Below are positions 46,475-56,390 of a DNA stretch of 64,000 bases, in pieces. Under the pieces are notes generated by a model, which was given only the letters and a program-made list of their open reading frames with translations, searched no databases and had not been told where the DNA came from. The DNA is from Bradyrhizobium sediminis (GTDB lineage: Bacteria; Pseudomonadota; Alphaproteobacteria; Rhizobiales; Xanthobacteraceae), in contig NZ_CP076135.1 of the NCBI RefSeq assembly GCF_018736105.1, forward strand, positions 2,354,001-2,418,000, written 5' to 3'. Positions within the stretch are counted from its first letter, which is position 1. Each line of letters starts with the position of its first letter. A program made the translations under genes and the position numbers.

Positions 46475-46486
46475 CATCATATGATG
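46475..46486. promoter_or_regulatory. palindrome upstream of the thiolase gene
   Basis: CATCATATGATG is a perfect 12-bp palindrome, overlapping ATGATCAT (46470-46477). The core GATCATCAT also occurs upstream of the thioesterase gene (50333-50341). Possible operator for a local TetR-type regulator; weak evidence. Confidence 0.35.
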
Positions 46487-46578
46487 CGCCGCGGGATTTG
46501 CAACGGCGATGCGGGATAAATTATCGTGAACTGGCCGGCGAGGGGGATCGGCGGCCTCAGGCCGCCGGATTGACCCGC

Positions 46579-46764
46579 TTATTCAATACCTTCGAGCGCC
46601 GTCAGGATCGCTTTCCTGAAGGCGGCGATGTCGCCGAGTTCATGGCCGAGCAGCAGCGCCAGCCGGGTCAGAAACAGTGCCTCGCGCTCGGGGCCGGCCG
46701 AATCGATCGCTGTCGCCAGCGTCTCGTAGGCGGCTTCGAAGTCTTCGGAACGCATCGTGCTCAT
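46579..46764 (-). CDS. DUF2783-type small protein
   Basis: A 61-residue helical, acidic protein (FEAAYETLATAIDSAGPERE, LLLGHELGDIAAF). Small DUF2783 proteins are commonly encoded immediately after FAD-dependent aromatic monooxygenases. It overlaps the stop of the monooxygenase gene by 4 bases. Probably an accessory or stabilising subunit; its biochemical role is not known to me. Confidence 0.8.
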   Translation of the reverse strand: MSTMRSEDFEAAYETLATAIDSAGPEREALFLTRLALLLGHELGDIAAFRKAILTALEGIE

Positions 46765-48452
46765 GGCGCCGTTCTCCCCAGGCAGAGGCGCGCGGTGCGC
46801 AGGACTTCGTCGGCTGCGATGGTCTTCCAGCGCCCGGCGATGTGCAGGTCCGGACGCAGCAGATAGAGCGTCCCCGGCCGAGCATTGAACAGCCGGGCGA
46901 TTTCGCCATCCCCGTCGGCAATCGCATCTGCCGTGGCCGCGAGGCCCGGGGGTTGAATCCGCAATGCAATGAAGCGCCGGTCGAGCTTGCCGAGTTGATC
47001 GAGAAGTCCGGCCTGTTCGGTATTGGCCGCGCCGTCGCCGAACAGGATCGCGGTCAGGCCGTCGCCGGCGCGATCCAGAAGAAAGCTGCCGTCGGTCAGC
47101 CTGGCGTTGGGCGAGGCGCTGCCGCTGGCCGGTCCGGCCGCAAAGTCGGCATCGCGGCTGGCGTAGGGCGTCAGCGGGCTTTCCGAATAGGTGTAGGGCT
47201 GCATCTGCCTGGGATTGGCGAGGCCGCGCGGAAATTCGTGACGGAGGCTGAGCGAGAGCGCCGCTTCGCGCGCGAGCCGCCAGCCGCGGGTCGGCGGGGT
47301 CATGAAGCGGGTGCTCTTGGTGGCGTTGGCGAACACGTCCAGCGTGGCGCCGCGCCGCTCCGGCGAATAGCTGTCGAGCAGCTTTTCGTCCGCCTCGCCC
47401 TTGAGCACGGCTGCGAGCTTCCAGCCGAGATTATCGGCGTCGGCGAGGCCGTTGTTGAGACCGCGCACGCCGAAGATCGGCACGATATGCGCGGCGTCAC
47501 CGATGAAGAACACCCGGCCGTGCCGGTAGTCGTCGAGGCACAGCGTGTTGGCGGAATAGATGCTCCACCATTCCAGTTCCCACGGCTTGTCGTGGCCGAT
47601 ATCTTTGAGGATGGCGCCGACGCGGGCGCGGATATTTTCCTCGCGCAAGGCCTCTTCCTCGCTCTCGCCTTCGCGGAGCTGGTAGTCCACCCGCCAGATG
47701 TCGTCCGGCTGCTTGTGGATCAGCACGGTGCCGCCGGGATTGCCGCTCGGCTCGAAAAAGGCGCGGCGCTCGGTCGGAAAGTCGTGATCCATGCGGATAT
47801 CCGCGATGACATATTTGCCTTCGTAGTTCTCGCCCTTCAGGCGCAGGCCCAGCCGTGAACGAACCGGCGAGCGCGCGCCGTCGGCGGCGAGCACGTAGTC
47901 GGCCTCGAGGCGATAATCGCCGGCCGGCGAGGCAACACGGAGCGACACGCCGTCGTTGCGGCATTCGACGTCAGCGACCTCGCTCTGCCAGCGCATGTCG
48001 ACGAGGTCGCAGGCGGCGACCGCGTCGTGCAGGAATTTTTCGATATATTGCTGCTGCAGATTGTACATCGGCAGGTATTTCTCGCCCGGCGGCTGCGGCA
48101 TCTCCAGCCGGAAGATCTGCTCGCCGCGGTAATAGCTGCGGCCGTAGCGCCAGCCCAGCGCCTTTTCGACGAAGGGCTTGACCGCCCCGATCCGCTCCAG
48201 GATATGCATGCTCGGCCGCGCGATGCAGATGGCGCGGCTGCCGTCGTTGAAGGTGTCCTTGCGGTCGAGCAGGACGCTGCGGATGCCGTATCGCGCCAGC
48301 ACCAGCGCCGCGGTCATGCCGATCGGGCCGGCGCCGACAATCGCGACCGGATGACGCGCCGCGAGGCCGTCGAGCTCGGGGGCGCGCCGCGCCGGGAAGG
48401 TCGGATAGTGGAAATAGAGGGAATCGAGCGGCCCTTTGCCGGCAGGTCTCAT
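46761..48452 (-). CDS. FAD-dependent aromatic monooxygenase, MhpA/PheA-like
   Basis: Class A flavin hydroxylase of 563 residues that would hydroxylate an aromatic ring using NAD(P)H and O2. Motifs are IVGAGPIGMTAALVLARYG (FAD dinucleotide fold), the DG motif ADGARSPVRSRLGLRL, and the second FAD motif FFIGDAAHIVPIFGVRGLN. The C-terminal thioredoxin-like region is of the type seen in 3-(3-hydroxyphenyl)propionate hydroxylase. It is divergent from an enoyl-CoA hydratase and co-transcribed with the DUF2783 gene. Substrate unknown. Confidence 0.88.
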   Translation of the reverse strand: MRPAGKGPLDSLYFHYPTFPARRAPELDGLAARHPVAIVGAGPIGMTAALVLARYGIRSVLLDRKDTFNDGSRAICIARPSMHILERIGAVKPFVEKALGWRYGRSYYRGEQIFRLEMPQPPGEKYLPMYNLQQQYIEKFLHDAVAACDLVDMRWQSEVADVECRNDGVSLRVASPAGDYRLEADYVLAADGARSPVRSRLGLRLKGENYEGKYVIADIRMDHDFPTERRAFFEPSGNPGGTVLIHKQPDDIWRVDYQLREGESEEEALREENIRARVGAILKDIGHDKPWELEWWSIYSANTLCLDDYRHGRVFFIGDAAHIVPIFGVRGLNNGLADADNLGWKLAAVLKGEADEKLLDSYSPERRGATLDVFANATKSTRFMTPPTRGWRLAREAALSLSLRHEFPRGLANPRQMQPYTYSESPLTPYASRDADFAAGPASGSASPNARLTDGSFLLDRAGDGLTAILFGDGAANTEQAGLLDQLGKLDRRFIALRIQPPGLAATADAIADGDGEIARLFNARPGTLYLLRPDLHIAGRWKTIAADEVLRTARLCLGRTAP

Positions 48453-48603
48453 GCGTTTCCTGTTTTTTGTTCTCAGGCCGGCTGTGCGGCTTCGTTTGCG
48501 ACAGGCGTCCGGTGGACTACAGCTTGAAAGAGGCCGGATGGCAAGGCAGCATGCGCCGGAACGCGATCACCGCCCACCTTCGCGATTGAAAGAGACGCTT
48601 ACG

Positions 48604-49419
48604 ATGAATCAATCCGCACGCGCCGAGCAGACCGAATCCAGCGAAGTCCTGTACGACGTCGATGACGGCATTGCGGTCATCACGCTCAATGCGCCCGCGC
48701 GCATGAACACGATCTCCGGGCCGATGCTGAACGATCTCACGCGACTCCTGATCAGGGCCAACGAGGACAGAGCGGTGCGGTGCGTCATCCTGACCGGCAA
48801 CGGCCGCGCCTTCTGCGCCGGCCTCGATCTGCGCAAGGAACGCAGCGGGGAGGGGATCAGCTCAGCATCCTCATCGACGTCGCTCGATCTGCGCAACACC
48901 CCGCCGACAGTGCTGCAGGCGATGGACAAGCCGACGATCTGCGCAGTCAATGGCGGCGCGGCCGGTTACGGCATGGACACCGCGCTCGGCTGCGACATCC
49001 GCATCATGGCGGAGTCGGGGAAACTTGCGGCGGCCTTCGTCAAGCGCGGCGTGGTGCCGGAGTCCGGCGGCACCTGGTTCCTGCCGCGGATGATCGGCTG
49101 GGCCAAGGCTTCCGAACTGATCTTCACCGGGCGCACGCTCAGCGCGCGCGAATGCCTCGACTGGGGCCTCGCCAACGAGGTGGTGCCGGACGCCGAACTG
49201 ATGGGGCGGGCGCGCGCGGTGGCGCGCGAGATCGCGGCCAATGCGCCGCTGGCGGTGCAGGCCGCCAAGCGGATGATGCGGATGGGGCTCAACGAGACCT
49301 TTCCGGACCATGTGCACCACGTCTATCTGCAACTCCTGCCGCTGTTCAAGACGCAGGACATGCAGGAGGGCATCAAGGCCTTCATGGAGAAGCGGGAGCC
49401 GAAATTCGAGGGCCGCTGA
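48604..49419 (+). CDS. enoyl-CoA hydratase/isomerase family protein
   Basis: Crotonase-fold enzyme of 271 residues. Oxyanion-hole motifs are RAFCAGLDLRKE and AVNGGAAGYGMDTALGCDIR. The position of the second catalytic Glu is in RGVVPESGGTWFLPR. ATG 48604 is chosen as the family N-terminus; the frame remains open upstream. It may hydrate an enoyl-CoA in the surrounding acyl-CoA pathways; isomerase or hydrolase activity cannot be excluded. Confidence 0.88.
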   Translation: MNQSARAEQTESSEVLYDVDDGIAVITLNAPARMNTISGPMLNDLTRLLIRANEDRAVRCVILTGNGRAFCAGLDLRKERSGEGISSASSSTSLDLRNTPPTVLQAMDKPTICAVNGGAAGYGMDTALGCDIRIMAESGKLAAAFVKRGVVPESGGTWFLPRMIGWAKASELIFTGRTLSARECLDWGLANEVVPDAELMGRARAVAREIAANAPLAVQAAKRMMRMGLNETFPDHVHHVYLQLLPLFKTQDMQEGIKAFMEKREPKFEGR

Positions 49420-49425
49420 ACCCGC

Positions 49426-50196
49426 CTACCGCTTGCGATTGATAAAACCCTGCATCAGCCGCTGCGGCTCGCCGGTCAGGAAGGATTGCCCGAACACGGC
49501 GATCGAGAGGTCGACGGATTCTTTCAGCGGCAGTTCTTCCCATTGCCGGAGCAGCGCCTTCTGCGCGCGCAGCGCCTCGGGGCCGCATTCCAGCAGCGCC
49601 GCCACGGTCTTCTCGACCGCGGCGTCGAGGCCGCCTGATGGCGCGACCACATCGACCAATCCCCAGGCGAGCGCGGTGGGCGCGTCGATATTCTCCGCCG
49701 TCATCACCAGCCAGCGGGCGCGGCCCCAGCCGATCAGCCGCGGCAGCAACGCGGCATGGATGACCGAGGGGATGCCGACGCGAACTTCGGGCATGCCGAA
49801 ATGGGCGTCGTGCGCGGCGATCCGGAAGTCGCAGGCGGCGGCGAATTCGAGCCCGCCGCCGAGGCACCAGCCCGGCATCCGCGCAATGACCGGTGCCGGG
49901 AACGCGCGCGCGGCCTCGCAGAGGTCGCGCAGGCCGGTGATGAATTTCTCCGCCGAGGCCTGATCGAGTTTCGCCATTTCCTTGATGTCGGCGCCGCCGA
50001 TCATGCTCTTTTCGCTTTGCCCGGCGACCACAAGCACCCGGATCTGCTTGTCGTTGCTAAGCGCCTCCAGCCCTTCGCGCACGCCGCCGATGGCCGGGGT
50101 GCCGAGGATGTTGAGCGAGCCGGCATTGCAGATCGTCAGGCGGACGACGCCGCGCGGGTCGCGGTCGACGCCGCAATAGGGATTGAGCATTTCCAT
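49426..50196 (-). CDS. enoyl-CoA hydratase/isomerase family protein
   Basis: Crotonase-fold protein of 256 residues. KSMIGGADIKEMAKL and MPGWCLGGGLEFAAACDFRI form the oxyanion hole; FGMPEVRVGIPSVIHAALLP covers the catalytic acidic position. ATG 50196 starts MEMLNPYCG; an ATG two codons later is also possible. It is convergent with the preceding hydratase, with stops 6 bases apart. Confidence 0.87.
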   Translation of the reverse strand: MEMLNPYCGVDRDPRGVVRLTICNAGSLNILGTPAIGGVREGLEALSNDKQIRVLVVAGQSEKSMIGGADIKEMAKLDQASAEKFITGLRDLCEAARAFPAPVIARMPGWCLGGGLEFAAACDFRIAAHDAHFGMPEVRVGIPSVIHAALLPRLIGWGRARWLVMTAENIDAPTALAWGLVDVVAPSGGLDAAVEKTVAALLECGPEALRAQKALLRQWEELPLKESVDLSIAVFGQSFLTGEPQRLMQGFINRKR

Positions 50197-50321
50197 GGAC
50201 GGTCTCGCAATTGGTGAAGTGCGCGGTTGGTGCCACTTCCCGGCAAAACGTCGCCTTGTCAAGTGGAGCCAGGCCGATCGCCGCCGGGGCCGTCCGCCCA
50301 TTGCGAAGCGGCAGCCGCTGC

Positions 50322-50350
50322 TATAATATGACGATCATCATTTATAATGG
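50322..50350 (+). promoter_or_regulatory. AT-rich promoter/operator region of the thioesterase gene
   Basis: A perfect TATAAT (50322-50327) lies about 34 bases before ATG 50361. It is followed by GACGATCATCATTTATAATGG, which shares GATCATCAT with the region upstream of the 45.2 kb thiolase. A possible regulator site overlapping the transcription start. Confidence 0.4.
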
Positions 50351-50360
50351 AGGAAGGCCC

Positions 50361-50909
50361 ATGACCGCGGCTGGCAGGATTGATACGGCGGAATCCATCG
50401 ACCTTTTCACGGCGGCATGGAGGCGGGAACGGGTGGTGGACTGGCAGGCGCCGGGGCCGGTGGCGAGGGCGGCCGCCGGGATGTCCGGGCTGGAGACGAT
50501 GCGGGCGATCCGCGACGGCATCCTGCCGGAGCCGCCGATGGCCAGGCTGATCGATTTTCGGCTGCGCGTCGCCGAGCCCGGCCGGATCGTGATGGAAATG
50601 GAGCCGCACGAGGCGCTCGAAAACACCATCGGCTTGCTGCATGGGGCGACCGCGGCGGCCCTGCTCGACACCGCGATGGGCTGCGCGATCTCCACCATGC
50701 TGCCGGCCGGGCAGGGCGCGGTCACCCTCGACCTGAAACTCAGCTACCTTCGACCCTTGTCGGTCAAGTCGGGCACGATTTCCGCCGAGGGAAAGCTCGT
50801 CAAGCTCGGCCGCCAGACCAGCTACGCCGAAGGCTCGGTTCGCGACGGCAACGGCAATCTTGCAGTGCACGCGACGGCGACGTTCTCGATGGTCGGCGAA
50901 GCCACCTGA
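50361..50909 (+). CDS. PaaI-family acyl-CoA thioesterase (hotdog fold)
   Basis: Hotdog-fold thioesterase of 182 residues. The core is NTIGLLHGATAAALLDTAMG, the HG-x-A/G helix of the PaaI/4HBT family. The strands AVTLDLKLSYLRPL and GNLAVHATATFSMVG follow. GGAGG lies 8 bases upstream of ATG 50361. It would release CoA from an acyl- or aroyl-CoA. It is followed on the same strand by a TetR regulator. Confidence 0.9.
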   Translation: MTAAGRIDTAESIDLFTAAWRRERVVDWQAPGPVARAAAGMSGLETMRAIRDGILPEPPMARLIDFRLRVAEPGRIVMEMEPHEALENTIGLLHGATAAALLDTAMGCAISTMLPAGQGAVTLDLKLSYLRPLSVKSGTISAEGKLVKLGRQTSYAEGSVRDGNGNLAVHATATFSMVGEAT

Positions 50910-50990
50910 AGCAAATAAGATGCAGCATTGTTCGGCGCCAAATGCTATCAAGCGCCATTATATGACTGCAAACATCTTATGGGACCGCCG

Positions 50991-51605
50991 ATGCGCTATT
51001 CCAGGGAACACAAGCTCGAGACCCACGCCCGGATCGTGAAGAAAGCCTCGGTGCGGCTTCGCGAAAAGGGCGCGCACGGCATCGGCGTCGCCGACCTGAT
51101 GAAGGAGGCCGGGCTGACCCATGGCGGGTTCTACGCCCACTTCGACTCCCGGGAAGCGCTGGTGATCGAGGCCTTCGGCTATGCGATGGACCGCTCGACC
51201 GAGCACTGGCGCAAGCTCGCCGCCGCGACGGCGCCGGAAAAGCGGCTGGCGGCGATCGTGGATTCCTATCTGACCTCGCTGCATCGCGACGATCCCGGCC
51301 ATGGCTGCTCGCTGACGGCGCTGGGCGCGGAAATCGCCCGTGAGAGCCCGAAGGCCCGCAAGGCGTTCGCGGCCAAATTGGAGCAGATGATCGACATGCT
51401 GGCGGCGCAGCTTCCGGAACTGACGCGCAAGGCCGCTCGCAAGCAGGCGATATCAGCGCTCGCGACCATGGTGGGCACGCTGGTACTGGCCCGCATCGCC
51501 GGCACCGGCGATTTTTCCGACGAAATTCTGGGCGCCGGGCGTGAGGCCACGCTGGGCCGCGCGGCGCCGGCGAAGCCTGCGGCGAGGAAATCCCCGTCGA
51601 ATTAG
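50991..51605 (+). CDS. TetR-family transcriptional regulator
   Basis: Regulator of 204 residues. The N-terminal helix-turn-helix is THARIVKKASVRLREKGAHG, then LMKEAGLTHGGFYAHFDSRE (residues ~10-55). The C-terminal helical ligand domain contains HGCSLTALGAEIAR. ATG 50991 (MRYSREHK) matches the usual family start; ATG 50979 is an alternative. The upstream segment CATTATATGACTGC may be its own operator. Likely controls the thioesterase and other acyl-CoA genes nearby. Its stop overlaps the convergent LysR gene by 4 bases. Confidence 0.88.
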   Translation: MRYSREHKLETHARIVKKASVRLREKGAHGIGVADLMKEAGLTHGGFYAHFDSREALVIEAFGYAMDRSTEHWRKLAAATAPEKRLAAIVDSYLTSLHRDDPGHGCSLTALGAEIARESPKARKAFAAKLEQMIDMLAAQLPELTRKAARKQAISALATMVGTLVLARIAGTGDFSDEILGAGREATLGRAAPAKPAARKSPSN

Positions 51606-52498
51606 GTTGGCCGGTTAAACAACGCGCGCTCGCGCTCCACCGTCTCGTAGATGTAATCGGCAACGGCGCGAATCCGCGCCAGGTCCTTGCTGTCGGCGTG
51701 CATCAACAGCCAGAAGGTGCGCGAGATCGAGATTTCGTCCGGCAATACCGGACGCAGTTCGGGATGCGCGGTCGCCATGAAGTGCGGCAGCACCGCAATC
51801 CCGAATCCGGCGATGGTGGCGTTGAGCTGCGCGATCAGATTGGCGCTGCGGAATTTGGCCGAAATCTTCGGCGAGACCTGCGGCAGATAGTCCAGTTCGG
51901 GCGTGAACAGCAAGTCCTCGATGTAGCCGACGAAGCGGTGCCGGGGCAGGTCGCTGCGGGTCGCGATCGCAGGGAAACGATCGAGATAGGCCGGCGCGGC
52001 ATAGAGCCCGAGGCTGTAGTCGAGCAGCTTGCGCCCGACGATCCGGCCCTCCTTCGGCATCGACAGGCTGATCGCGATGTCGGCCTCGCGCTTCGACAGG
52101 CTGAACAGCCGCGCGGTGGCGACGAGCTGCAGATCGAGATCCGGATAGCGCTCGGTGAACCGCACCAGCCGCGAGGCCAGGAAGTGGCTGCCGAAGCCAT
52201 CGGGCGCGCCGATCCGCACCGTGCCGGTCAGGTGGGCGCGCGACCCGCCGACCGCCTCCTGGTTGGCGACGATGGTCGATTCCATCGCCTCCGCGCTGTC
52301 GGCGACGCGCTGGCCGGCTTCGGTCAGGAGGTATCCGCTCTTGCGGCGATCAAACAGCTTTGCCGAAAGATGGCGTTCCAGCCGGTCGACACGCCGGATC
52401 ACGGTGGCATGATCGACGCCGAGCTGTTTGGCAGCCGCGGAGACCGATCCGCCGCGCACAATGGCCAGCACGAAGCGGAAGTCATCCCAGTCGATCAT
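51602..52498 (-). CDS. LysR-family regulator divergent from the valine-degradation operon
   Basis: LysR-type regulator of 298 residues. The helix-turn-helix is FRFVLAIVRGGSVSAAAKQL, then DHATVIRRVDRLERHL (7-50). The effector domain covers ~90-298. ATG 52498 (MIDWDDF) is chosen; an ATG at 52516 is also in frame. It is divergent from mmsA with about 115 bases between. A TTGC-N13-GCAA inverted repeat lies just upstream of its start. Probable activator of valine or propionate-type catabolism (inference from position). Confidence 0.88.
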   Translation of the reverse strand: MIDWDDFRFVLAIVRGGSVSAAAKQLGVDHATVIRRVDRLERHLSAKLFDRRKSGYLLTEAGQRVADSAEAMESTIVANQEAVGGSRAHLTGTVRIGAPDGFGSHFLASRLVRFTERYPDLDLQLVATARLFSLSKREADIAISLSMPKEGRIVGRKLLDYSLGLYAAPAYLDRFPAIATRSDLPRHRFVGYIEDLLFTPELDYLPQVSPKISAKFRSANLIAQLNATIAGFGIAVLPHFMATAHPELRPVLPDEISISRTFWLLMHADSKDLARIRAVADYIYETVERERALFNRPT

Positions 52499-52516
52499 GC
52501 CGCCTTGATCCTGCAT

Positions 52517-52537
52517 TTGCGCACATCTATGGTGCAA
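52517..52537. promoter_or_regulatory. possible LysR-type site between the regulator and mmsA
   Basis: TTGC (52517-52520) and GCAA (52534-52537) form inverted arms with a 13-base spacer containing further partial symmetry (GCAC/GGTGC). The position next to the LysR start and upstream of mmsA suits an autoregulatory recognition site. Confidence 0.4.
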
Positions 52538-52615
52538 CATCTCGGACTTGAATACTACAAAATGCGGGTCCAAAGGGTCTGAAAGCGATCCAGCCGGGAC
52601 CAGGGAGATCATTCA

Positions 52616-54112
52616 ATGCGCTTAATCGGACATTTCATCGGCGGCCGCGAGGTCAAGGGCACATCGGGACGTACGGCCGACGTTTTCGAGCCGATGACCG
52701 GTACGGTCCAGGCCAAGGTCGATCTGGCCACCAAGGCCGAGCTGCGCGCCGCCGTCGAGAACGCCAAGGCCGCGCAGCCGGAATGGGGCGCGACCAACCC
52801 GCAGCGCCGGGTTCGCGTTCTCATGAAATTCCTCGAACTGGTGGCGCGCGACAACGATGCCCTGGCCGAATTGCTCGCCCGCGAACATGGCAAGACCCTT
52901 CCCGACGCGAAGGGCGACATTCTGCGCGGCGTCGAGGTGGTGGAGTTCGCTCTCGGCATTCCGCAATTGATGAAGGGTGAATATACCGAAGGCGCCGGCC
53001 CGGGCATCGATATCTATTCGATGCGCCAGCCTCTGGGAGTCGTCGCCGGCATTACCCCGTTCAATTTTCCGGCGATGATTCCGATGTGGAAATTCGCGCC
53101 CGCGATCGCCTGCGGCAATGCCTTCATCCTGAAGCCATCGGAACGCGACCCCGGCGTGCCGATGAGGCTTGCGGAACTGATGCTGGAGGCGGGGCTCCCG
53201 CCGGGCATCCTCAACGTGGTCAACGGCGACAAGGAAGCGGTCGACGCCATCCTCGACGATCCCGACATCCGCGCCGTCGGCTTCGTCGGCTCTTCGCCGA
53301 TTGCGCAGTATATTTATGAACGGGCGGCGGCGACCGGCAAGCGCGCACAATGCTTTGGCGGCGCCAAGAACCACGCCATCATTATGCCTGACGCCGACAT
53401 GGATCAGACCGTGGATGCGCTGGTCGGCGCCGGATACGGCGCTGCGGGCGAGCGCTGCATGGCGGTATCGGTGGCGGTTCCCGTCGGCAAGACCACGGCC
53501 GACCGGCTGATGGAAAAGTTGATTCCGCGCGTCGAGAATCTGAAGATCGGGCCCTCGATCGATCCGACCGCCGATTTCGGTCCGCTTGTGACCAAGGAGG
53601 CGCTCAACCGCGTCAGGAACTATGTCGAGATCGGCATCAAGGAGGGCGCCAAACTCGCCGTCGACGGCCGCGGCTTCAAGATGCAGGGCTATGAGAACGG
53701 CTTTTACATGGGTGGTTGTCTGTTCGACAACGTCACCAAGGACATGCGGATCTACAAGGAAGAGATTTTCGGTCCTGTGCTGTCGGTCGTGCGCGCCCAT
53801 GACTACGATGAGGCGCTGCGACTGCCGTCCGAACACGACTACGGCAACGGCGTTGCGATCTTCACGCGCGATGGCGACGCCGCGCGCGACTTCGCGGCCA
53901 GGGTCAATGTCGGCATGGTCGGGATCAACGTGCCGATCCCGGTGCCGGTCGCGTACTACACCTTCGGCGGCTGGAAACGTTCCGGCTTCGGCGATCTCAA
54001 TCAATATGGACCGGATTCCGTGCGCTTCTACACCAAGACCAAGACGGTGACTTCGCGCTGGCCCTCCGGCGTCAAGGAAGGCGCGGAGTTCTCGATTCCG
54101 ACGATGAAGTAG
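52616..54112 (+). CDS. mmsA: CoA-acylating methylmalonate-semialdehyde dehydrogenase
   Basis: Converts methylmalonate semialdehyde and CoA to propionyl-CoA, CO2 and NADH, the last step of valine breakdown. 498 residues. Motifs are GVVAGITPFNFPAMIPMWKF, VGFVGSSPIAQYIYERAAAT for NAD binding, and AGERCMAVSVAVPVG with the catalytic Cys. KRSGFGDLNQYGPDSVRFYT is the usual C-terminus of this class. It is the first gene of a five-step-type operon with acyl-CoA dehydrogenase, HIBYL-CoA hydrolase and mmsB. Confidence 0.96.
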   Translation: MRLIGHFIGGREVKGTSGRTADVFEPMTGTVQAKVDLATKAELRAAVENAKAAQPEWGATNPQRRVRVLMKFLELVARDNDALAELLAREHGKTLPDAKGDILRGVEVVEFALGIPQLMKGEYTEGAGPGIDIYSMRQPLGVVAGITPFNFPAMIPMWKFAPAIACGNAFILKPSERDPGVPMRLAELMLEAGLPPGILNVVNGDKEAVDAILDDPDIRAVGFVGSSPIAQYIYERAAATGKRAQCFGGAKNHAIIMPDADMDQTVDALVGAGYGAAGERCMAVSVAVPVGKTTADRLMEKLIPRVENLKIGPSIDPTADFGPLVTKEALNRVRNYVEIGIKEGAKLAVDGRGFKMQGYENGFYMGGCLFDNVTKDMRIYKEEIFGPVLSVVRAHDYDEALRLPSEHDYGNGVAIFTRDGDAARDFAARVNVGMVGINVPIPVPVAYYTFGGWKRSGFGDLNQYGPDSVRFYTKTKTVTSRWPSGVKEGAEFSIPTMK

Positions 54113-54126
54113 ACGCCCGGTAGCCA

Positions 54127-55272
54127 ATGCAGTTCGCTCTCAACGAGGACCAGATTGCGGTTCGCGATATGGCGCGGGATTTCGCCGCGGAAAAAATCGC
54201 GCCGCATGCGATCCGCTGGGACGAGGAGAAGCATTTTCCGGTCGACGTGATGCGCGAGGCCGCCGGCCTCGGCATCGGCGGCGTCTATATCCGCGACGAC
54301 GTCGGCGGCTCTGACATGACGCGGTTCGACGCCGCGCTGATCTTCGAGGCGCTGGCGCAGGGCTGTCCGACGGTGTCGGCCTTCATCTCGATCCACAACA
54401 TGGCGTCGTGGATGATCGATGCCTATGGCAACGACGCGCAGCGGAGGAAGTGGCTGCCGAAGCTCTGCACCATGGAGCTGTTGGCAAGCTATTGCCTGAC
54501 CGAGCCGGGCTCGGGATCGGATGCCGCCGCGCTGCGCACCCGTGCGGTGCGCGACGGCGATCATTATGTGCTGAACGGCCAGAAGCAGTTCATCTCCGGC
54601 GCCGGCAAGGGCGATCTCTATGTGGTGATGGTGCGGACCGGCGGCGAGGGGCCCGGCGGCATCTCGACGCTGGTGATCGAGGGTGACACGCCGGGGCTGT
54701 CGTTCGGCGCCAACGAGCGCAAGATGGGCTGGAACGCGCAACCGACCCGCGCGGTGATTTTCGAGAATGCGCGGGTGCCGGTCGAAAACCGGCTCGGCGA
54801 CGAGGGCATCGGCTTCAAGATCGCGATGGCCGGGCTCGACGGCGGCCGCATCAATATCGCGGCCTGTTCGCTCGGCGGCGCGCAATCGGCGCTCGACAAG
54901 TCGCTCGCCTATATGAAAGAGCGGAAAGCCTTCGGCAAACGCCTCGACGAATTCCAGGCGCTGCAGTTTCGTCTCGCCGACATGGCGACCGAACTGGAGG
55001 CGGCGCGCACCTTCGTGTGGCGCGCGGCGGCGGCGCTCGACCGCAAGGATGCGGACGCCACCATGCTGTGCGCGATGGCCAAACGCTTCGGCACCGATGT
55101 CGGCTTCGAGGTCGCCAACCAGGCGCTGCAACTGCATGGCGGCTACGGTTACCTCAGCGAATACGGCATCGAAAAGATCGTGCGCGACCTGCGCGTGCAC
55201 CAGATCCTCGAAGGCACCAATGAAATCATGCGGCTGATCGTATCGCGGAAATTGATCGAGGGTGCGCGATGA
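54127..55272 (+). CDS. acyl-CoA dehydrogenase, probable isobutyryl-CoA dehydrogenase
   Basis: FAD enzyme of 381 residues. The motifs are [40 protein letters not shown] for FAD binding, and [20 protein letters not shown]. The catalytic Glu is in [14 protein letters not shown]. Its operon context (between mmsA and the hydrolase) points to isobutyryl-CoA as substrate. It starts 15 bases after the mmsA stop and overlaps the hydrolase gene by 4 bases. Confidence 0.92.
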   Translation: MQFALNEDQIAVRDMARDFAAEKIAPHAIRWDEEKHFPVDVMREAAGLGIGGVYIRDDVGGSDMTRFDAALIFEALAQGCPTVSAFISIHNMASWMIDAYGNDAQRRKWLPKLCTMELLASYCLTEPGSGSDAAALRTRAVRDGDHYVLNGQKQFISGAGKGDLYVVMVRTGGEGPGGISTLVIEGDTPGLSFGANERKMGWNAQPTRAVIFENARVPVENRLGDEGIGFKIAMAGLDGGRINIAACSLGGAQSALDKSLAYMKERKAFGKRLDEFQALQFRLADMATELEAARTFVWRAAAALDRKDADATMLCAMAKRFGTDVGFEVANQALQLHGGYGYLSEYGIEKIVRDLRVHQILEGTNEIMRLIVSRKLIEGAR

Positions 55273-56351
55273 CGGCGGCGACTGCCGCTGCCGGGGCGCC
55301 GGAACCCGACCTGATCGCCCGGCGCGAGGGCGCCGTCGGGGTGATCCGGCTCAACCGGCCGAAGGCGATCAATGCGGTGACGCTGCAGATGTTTCGCGAC
55401 GTCGACAAGGCGCTCGACGCGTTCGAGGCCGATCCTGCGGTCGGCGTGATCCTGCTGGAAGGCGCCGGCGAGCGCGGCCTGTGCGCCGGCGGCGATATCC
55501 GCGCGCTCTGGGAGAGCTCGAAGGTCAAAGGCGATCTCGGCAAGATCCTGTGGCGCGAGGAGTACATCCTCAACGCCCGTATCGCCAGGTTCGCAAAACC
55601 CTATGTGTCCTTCATGGACGGCATCGTGATGGGCGGCGGCGTCGGGCTGTCGGCGCACAGCAGCCATCGCGTCGTCACCGAACGCACCAGGCTCGCGATG
55701 CCGGAAGTCGGCCTCGGCTTCTTCCCGGATGTCGGCGGCACCTGGCTGCTGGCGCGCACGCCGGGCGAGGTCGGCACCTATTTTGGGCTCACCGGCCAGA
55801 CCATGAACGGTCCCGATGCGGTTTATGCCGGGTTCGCCGATGCGGTGGTGCCGTCAGGTGAACTGGCCGCCCTGCGCGAGGCGCTGACGAAGCTTTGTCC
55901 CGGCGTGACGGCGGCGGAGGTCAAGGGCGTGATCGATGGTTTCGCGACCGGCGAGACCGCGGGACCCGTTGCCGCGATCGAGCCGCAGATCGACCGCTGG
56001 TTTGGCTTTGACCGGATGCAGGATATCGTCGCAGCGCTGCAGGCGGATAGCTCGGAACTGGCGCAGGCGACGCTGAAGACGTTGAATGAGAAGTCGCCGC
56101 GCGGCATGGTGGTGGCGCTGAAATTGCTGCGGCTGGCGCGGGCGGCGTCCTCGCTCGAACAATGCCTGGTGCGGGAATATCGCGCCGCGCTGGAAGTGTT
56201 CGCCAGCGACGATTTTCGCGAGGGCGTACGCGCCGCCGTGATCGACAAGGACCGTAACCCGAAATGGTCGCCGGCTCGGATCGATGACGTGACGCCCGAA
56301 ATGGTGGCGCCTTACTTCGCCGAGATCGGCACCGACGAACTCAAGTTCTAA
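55269..56351 (+). CDS. 3-hydroxyisobutyryl-CoA hydrolase
   Basis: Crotonase-fold hydrolase of 360 residues, the length of the HIBCH class rather than the ~260 of plain enoyl-CoA hydratases. Motifs are [33 protein letters not shown], and [20 protein letters not shown] with the catalytic Glu and Asp. It releases 3-hydroxyisobutyrate for the mmsB dehydrogenase that follows. Coupled to the upstream dehydrogenase by a 4-base overlap. Confidence 0.93.
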   Translation: MTAATAAAGAPEPDLIARREGAVGVIRLNRPKAINAVTLQMFRDVDKALDAFEADPAVGVILLEGAGERGLCAGGDIRALWESSKVKGDLGKILWREEYILNARIARFAKPYVSFMDGIVMGGGVGLSAHSSHRVVTERTRLAMPEVGLGFFPDVGGTWLLARTPGEVGTYFGLTGQTMNGPDAVYAGFADAVVPSGELAALREALTKLCPGVTAAEVKGVIDGFATGETAGPVAAIEPQIDRWFGFDRMQDIVAALQADSSELAQATLKTLNEKSPRGMVVALKLLRLARAASSLEQCLVREYRAALEVFASDDFREGVRAAVIDKDRNPKWSPARIDDVTPEMVAPYFAEIGTDELKF

Positions 56352-56390
56352 GCGACAAGAACAGCAACGACTGGAAGCGGAGGAAATACC

